Positions 7,501 through 9,607 of a DNA stretch of 9,607 nucleotides are shown here, piece after piece (positions within the stretch are counted from its first letter, which is position 1; the number at the start of each line of letters is the position of its first letter). The position numbers and the translations under genes are program-made. Location: NCBI GenBank assembly GCA_016928755.1, contig JAFGKB010000286.1, positions 1-9,607 of the forward strand. Reading direction: 5' to 3'. Source of the DNA: Anaerolineae bacterium. GTDB taxonomy: Bacteria > Chloroflexota > Anaerolineae > B4-G1 > SLSP01. The notes under the pieces are model-generated. The model ran no database searches and was not told the DNA's origin. It was given only the letters and a program-made list of their open reading frames with translations.

Positions 7501-8097
7501 CAACTGACGGCGGGCAAACTGTTGGACCAGGGCATAATCCTCCCGATCAAGATAGGAATCGGCGAGATTATAAAATATCTGCATAGCCTGGCAGTGCAAA
7601 CTCTCCCGTTGCATCAAGAGCCATTCCTCAAAGGCCATACTACTCAGTGTAAACCCAGCCAGAAGCTCTCCCCGGTAGAGGTCCGCAGCCAGGCGGAGTT
7701 GCTCAAGGCAAAAACGACAAGCCCCTAGCCGGCGATGGGGATGTGTATTAGTAGCTGCAACTAACGCCTTAAAGGCATCTACATCCACCCAGATATCGCA
7801 TTGGGGATTGAGGGCGATACTCTGTCGCGTAATCTGGAGAAATGGCGGTTCGGCCTTTTTATCTCCGATAGCACGCCGTAGCCGGCTGAGTGTTTGCCGC
7901 AATGCGTGCAGAGCAGCAGCGGTGGAATGGTCAGGCCAGAACAATGTAGCTAAGGTATCCCGGCGGAAATGAGTTCCTACATGTAATGCCAGGTAAGCTA
8001 ACAACGCCCTGGCGGTATCAGTTTCAAACTGTGTAATATCCCCCTTATCCCCTACAACACTGAAAGGTCCAAGAAGTCTAATGCTTAATTTTGGCAT
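4552..8097 (-). CDS. BTAD/SARP-type transcriptional regulator with STAND ATPase and TPR repeats (AfsR/MalT-like)
   Basis: This 1181-residue protein is a signal-transduction ATPase that probably binds DNA and activates transcription when an unknown ligand or partner is sensed. Domains: OmpR-like winged helix (about 1-100, opening LSIRLLGPFSV); BTAD (about 105-262) with CRFC (127-130) and LYRGELLAGF; NB-ARC-like ATPase with Walker A GPGGIGKT (303-310), Walker B VLLVLDN (373-379), a VLVTSR motif (402-407), GMPLAIEL (473-480) and an MHD motif (588-590); then a TPR solenoid. The TPR consensus (L-x-x-L-G type) recurs at 754, 794, 834, 874, 914, 954, 994 and 1034, eight units of exactly 40 residues. 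The ATG at 8097 matches the family N-terminus, but its ribosome-binding site is weak; an AAGGAG at 8132-8137 is too far away. Two tandem operator-like repeats lie just upstream, suggesting autoregulation. Confidence 0.95.
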   Translation of the reverse strand: MPKLSIRLLGPFSVVGDKGDITQFETDTARALLAYLALHVGTHFRRDTLATLFWPDHSTAAALHALRQTLSRLRRAIGDKKAEPPFLQITRQSIALNPQCDIWVDVDAFKALVAATNTHPHRRLGACRFCLEQLRLAADLYRGELLAGFTLSSMAFEEWLLMQRESLHCQAMQIFYNLADSYLDREDYALVQQFARRQLEFEPWREGAYRQLMLALALSGQRSAALAQYGACCAQLERELGIDPTRETQDYYSLILNEELVPLFQKKHNLPVQLTSFVGRQEELQQISEKLNHLTCRLLTLAGPGGIGKTRLALQAAYEERCVFHDGVIFVPLSTVNTEDALAFALVQALGLEVQEKDNLWLRIGDYLRKREVLLVLDNFEQLVSMAERITTLLHIAPDIRVLVTSRICLNVPGEWVMYIAGLGYPADGERAGLTDFPAVNLFVESAQRISPGFSLSSQTLPPVVRITQLVEGMPLAIELASGWLQVFSCSEIADQIGTNIDLLEAVQRRGTERHSSLRFVFDTSWGLLSSVEKDAVCRLAVFPDSFDKAAAQEITGITPRILLGLLNKSFLRQSTASSDSGTMRYEMHDLLRRCAQEKLAQVPDVRSQVSDSHAVYYLSLLAEAEDALKGAAQREALNWIALEIANIRTAWHWTIEQGETELLAGGIDSLFMFYDKRSAFQEGSQVFHRLVEVLSSSGPSVLLAKGLACKGWFDFQLGQCDHGETLLRKGLATLEDLKTLHHMPTASASAFVLGRLGQVTLQQGAYEQASQWTVKSLDVYREIGDIYGEALQLSILGAIGISRAQYAVARQRCQESLELARTVNLQRIQAHNLRQLGNIAYLTVNYSEAEDYYHQAIIGYRALGNRWGESASLSNLGSVAARKGDYVHAKDYFTQSLVLKEQMGDLRGQANGFNNLGVLDLERGNYEQALDHYGQALSIQKEIAARREQGKTLHNIAYVFLRVGCYTRSYKLLLEALSIRRVISDQRGECRTLGLLGLLLYYREEHQESYAYSQQALEIAREIKEYSIQAYALTNMGYALTACEKFNAAREVYEQALKLRREFNEPYLIMDILAGLLSLSLAEGSLSGAGVYLEEVLDYIAQNRTLEGAENPFNVYFSAFRVLQGLSDSRADEIIHLAYGLLQEHAANIKDPGLRDSFLNNVASNREITRAFHQIFGTTA

Positions 8098-8107
8098 AGT
8101 GAATGTC

Positions 8108-8127
8108 TCTGTGACGCTTCTGTGACG
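8108..8127 (+). promoter_or_regulatory. SARP-type tandem operator (two TCTGTGACG repeats, 11-bp period)
   Basis: Two identical 9-mers TCTGTGACG lie at 8108-8116 and 8119-8127, so equivalent bases are exactly 11 apart, one helical turn. SARP-family regulators (ActII-ORF4, DnrI, AfsR) classically bind heptameric direct repeats with 11-bp spacing. The site lies between a BTAD regulator and a divergent gene, 11-30 bases before the regulator's ATG. It is the best candidate for this regulator's binding site; binding itself is inferred. Confidence 0.65.
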
Positions 8128-8136
8128 TTTACTCCT

Positions 8137-8142
8137 TATGAT
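8137..8142 (+). promoter_or_regulatory. Possible operator-dependent -10 box for the small divergent gene
   Basis: TATGAT begins nine bases after the downstream operator repeat; an overlapping GATAAT is at 8140-8145. In SARP-activated promoters the nearest repeat usually sits about 8 bases before the -10 and no normal -35 is found, which is what is seen here. The leader to the ATG at 8195 would be about 45 bases. A second TATAAT on this strand (8163-8168) is an alternative. Confidence 0.4.
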
Positions 8143-8160
8143 AATGGGCAGGCTGGTTTA

Positions 8161-8190
8161 ATTATAATGCAGAATGTAAAAGGCAAACAA
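8161..8190 (-). promoter_or_regulatory. Probable promoter of the BTAD regulator gene
   Basis: On the minus strand TTGTTT (8185-8190) and a perfect TATAAT (8161-8166) are separated by 18 bases. Transcription would begin near 8154, leaving a leader of about 57 bases that contains the tandem repeats, so a protein bound there could block its own transcription. The block ATTATAAT at 8161-8168 gives TATAAT on both strands. Confidence 0.4.
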
Positions 8191-8194
8191 TGAC

Positions 8195-8395
8195 ATGAAA
8201 AAAACCCAACCTGAGTACTTATCTTACTTACTGCGGCTTTGGCATCCAGGCAATGGGAAAAGCTGGCACGTAATGCTTGAGCAGGTGGGCACCGGCGAGC
8301 GGCATGGATTTGCAACCCTGGAAGAGCTATTTGCTTTTTTAAAACAACAGGTTGAGAAAGACAAGAATAAGTATAACGAGTACGAGCACCTATAA
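8195..8395 (+). CDS. Small conserved hypothetical protein, Chloroflexota-type, divergent from the BTAD regulator
   Basis: This 66-residue protein has no signal peptide or membrane span. The core is an N-terminal YLSYLLRLWH (8-17), a central WHVMLEQVGTGERHGFATL (24-42) and LEELFAFLKQQ (42-52), followed by a charged tail rich in Lys, Asn and Glu. I recognise this pattern (SYLLRLW, W-x-x-x-L-E, T-G-E-R-x-G-F-x-x-L-E-x-L-F-x-F-L) as a short family recurrent in Chloroflexota; no function is known to me. AAAGG lies about 11 bases before the ATG. It is transcribed away from the BTAD regulator gene, with the SARP-type operator in the 97-base gap, so it is a likely target. The secreted protein gene begins 81 bases downstream on the same strand and may share its transcript. 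A role as a partner or anti-activator of the regulator is speculation. Confidence 0.82.
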   Translation: MKKTQPEYLSYLLRLWHPGNGKSWHVMLEQVGTGERHGFATLEELFAFLKQQVEKDKNKYNEYEHL

Positions 8396-8463
8396 GTGGA
8401 TTACCCTGGCACTGCTAGAGTCGTGTGTTAGGGATATTATTTATCCAAAACCATTTTTTTACC

Positions 8464-8470
8464 AAGGAGG
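8464..8470 (+). promoter_or_regulatory. Strong ribosome-binding site supporting a GTG start
   Basis: AAGGAGG lies six bases before GTG at 8477, an almost ideal site. It fixes the GTG start, which directly precedes a signal peptide. The next in-frame ATG (codon 21) would cut into the signal peptide's hydrophobic core. Confidence 0.85.
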
Positions 8471-8476
8471 TATACC

Positions 8477-9607
8477 GTGAAGAATCTTTTTAAGTTGTTA
8501 GGCGTAATAGCCGTGGGGCTACTGTTGGCGGGCAGTATGTTTATATCCCTACAACGTGTAGAGGCACATGTAGAGGTGCACCCGGCGACATTAAACATCA
8601 ATGCCGCAGAGACTGCGGTAATGACATTAACCATTGATGTACCAGATATCGGTATCGAGGAAGGTGGGGTACATAAAACCATTGACTTGTGGGACTACAC
8701 CTACTATGCAGCCGATGGACAAACCATCGTTATGACACCACTAGTCTATACAGTAACACAAGAAGGTTGGGGAAGCTATCTCAACTTTGAGATTTCAGGC
8801 ACCCATTGGCTTAGCATGACTTCAAACACGACCCTATCCAAGGATGTTGATTTAGAAATACAGGTTACCGATGGCTCAATTACCGCTACGGATACATTTG
8901 TTGTCCATGTAACAGAAGCACCAAGAATAAATTTCGCTTGGGGCAGTCTGAGTGATGTGGAGAATCCGTTTAAGATTGTCGCCGGTCAGAGAAGCCAACT
9001 TACCTATGAACTGGAGAATTACTCCAGCGATTATGAAGATTACGATAGTGAGTTGACATACAGCATTATCAACAATCCACCGGCAGCACTGGGAACAACC
9101 ATCTATACCGACACCGAGAGTGAACAAAATTATCGCTATGTCCAATTTATGCCTGACCCGAAGCTTTACGGGACTTTCCATATTGAGGTCCAGGTTATGG
9201 ATACTGTCGGCGTGACCGCCAGCGATATATTCACCGTTGCCGTTTACCAACCGGCCTATCTCCCGATGTTGGTCAAGAACTACCCGCCGGTTCCGGTGTT
9301 AAAACCCATTGATAACCCGGATGCCGATGGCGTCTTCTATGTAGATTGGGATGATGTGTACGCGCCTATCTATGAAGTCCAATGCGCTACGAATCCGCAA
9401 TTCACAGATAGCACCGGTGGAGAAACCAACTATGACTACTGGGGTGAAACCTACTTGATAACTCCCGCCACATACTACTTCCGTGCACGGGCTTGGGTTG
9501 AGGACAAAGAGGTATATGGACCGTGGAGCAATGTGGTAAGTACGGTAGTACAGCCACGCGCTTATCTGTGGATTGATAACAACGATCCCATAGACCCGCT
9601 CTATGTA
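8477..9607 (+). CDS. Secreted surface protein with cadherin-like and fibronectin-III-like domains, 3' end cut by window
   Basis: The hand-translated open frame gives 377 residues without a stop, running off the window edge. It starts at GTG, supported by AAGGAGG. Residues 1-30 form a signal peptide: Lys2 and Lys6, hydrophobic core about 7-24, likely cleavage after Val-Glu-Ala30. Two cadherin/Ig-like segments follow, about 33-147 and 150-256, each ending in a similar strand (TATDTFVVHV and TASDIFTVAV). Next come an AYLPMLVKNYPPVP linker (260-273), a fibronectin-III-like segment about 274-358 ending YYFRARAW...GPWSNVVS, and the beginning of a further segment. It should be exported and extracellular or cell-surface, probably in adhesion or polymer binding. 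No catalytic motif is visible in the part present. YLP-l-v-x-N motifs are common in Anaerolineae secreted proteins, often near the C-terminus; here it is internal. Confidence 0.88.
   Translation, partial: MKNLFKLLGVIAVGLLLAGSMFISLQRVEAHVEVHPATLNINAAETAVMTLTIDVPDIGIEEGGVHKTIDLWDYTYYAADGQTIVMTPLVYTVTQEGWGSYLNFEISGTHWLSMTSNTTLSKDVDLEIQVTDGSITATDTFVVHVTEAPRINFAWGSLSDVENPFKIVAGQRSQLTYELENYSSDYEDYDSELTYSIINNPPAALGTTIYTDTESEQNYRYVQFMPDPKLYGTFHIEVQVMDTVGVTASDIFTVAVYQPAYLPMLVKNYPPVPVLKPIDNPDADGVFYVDWDDVYAPIYEVQCATNPQFTDSTGGETNYDYWGETYLITPATYYFRARAWVEDKEVYGPWSNVVSTVVQPRAYLWIDNNDPIDPLYV

Noticed and set aside
8132..8137. AAGGAG on the minus strand as the ribosome-binding site of the BTAD regulator or of a leader peptide.
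   Set aside because: It is 34 bases before the ATG, no in-frame ATG, GTG or TTG start follows at a suitable distance, and the next bases give a TAA; more likely coincidental.
8432..8460. Small hairpin GGATA/TATCC followed by a run of seven T after the small gene, a possible terminator.
   Set aside because: The stem is five AT-rich pairs and the T-run starts seven bases after it; stability looks too low and the run is next to a ribosome-binding site.
8437..9250. Minus-strand open frames of 81 and 124 codons at the right end.
   Set aside because: They are antisense to the secreted protein, whose frame is open for 377 codons with an ideal ribosome-binding site and signal peptide.

Overview
The window most likely comes from a member of the phylum Chloroflexota, probably an Anaerolineae- or Caldilinea-like lineage. 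Four things point there: a very large BTAD/STAND regulator with a C-terminal TPR solenoid and a CxxC motif in the BTAD region; a multi-membrane-span histidine kinase carrying the F-R-Y-x-L-x-D-I-x-x-I-I-N-R-T-L-V-Y-G type motif; a 66-residue protein of the 'YLSYLLRLW ... GERHGFATLEELFAFL' type; and a secreted protein with an internal YLPMLVKNYPP-type motif. This placement rests on recalled family resemblance, not on a search.

Layout: four genes lie head to tail on the minus strand. In transcription order they are a BTAD-STAND-TPR transcriptional regulator (8097 to 4552), a DUF4380 protein with a galactose-mutarotase-like fold (4441 to 3530), a D-2-hydroxyacid dehydrogenase (3416 to 2430) and a ComP-like sensor histidine kinase (2282 to beyond position 1, truncated just after its phosphoacceptor H-box). 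On the plus strand, divergent from the regulator, are a small 66-residue protein (8195-8395) and a secreted multidomain surface protein (8477 to beyond 9607, truncated). No stretch of more than 300 bases lacks a gene. I see no RNA gene, CRISPR array, IS element or attachment site.

How the parts may work together: the regulator has an OmpR-like winged helix and BTAD domain, as in SARP regulators, followed by an ATP-dependent STAND switch and eight TPR units with an exact 40-residue period. The spacer between it and the divergent small gene holds a perfect 9-bp tandem repeat with an 11-bp period, the geometry of SARP operators. The repeat lies about one turn upstream of a possible -10 for the small gene and just before the regulator's own start codon. 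The most economical reading is a self-contained switch in which the regulator controls itself and the divergent small protein. The two enzyme-like genes behind the regulator could be its metabolic output (sugar-like substrate binding or mutarotation, and NADPH-linked keto/hydroxyacid chemistry), but the sequence shows only shared strand and order.

The histidine kinase probably has its own promoter, an extended -10 preceded by two direct repeats. The intergenic gaps hold other small signals: a tandem GATTA array before the DUF4380 gene and a hairpin with a T-rich tail just before the dehydrogenase ribosome-binding site.
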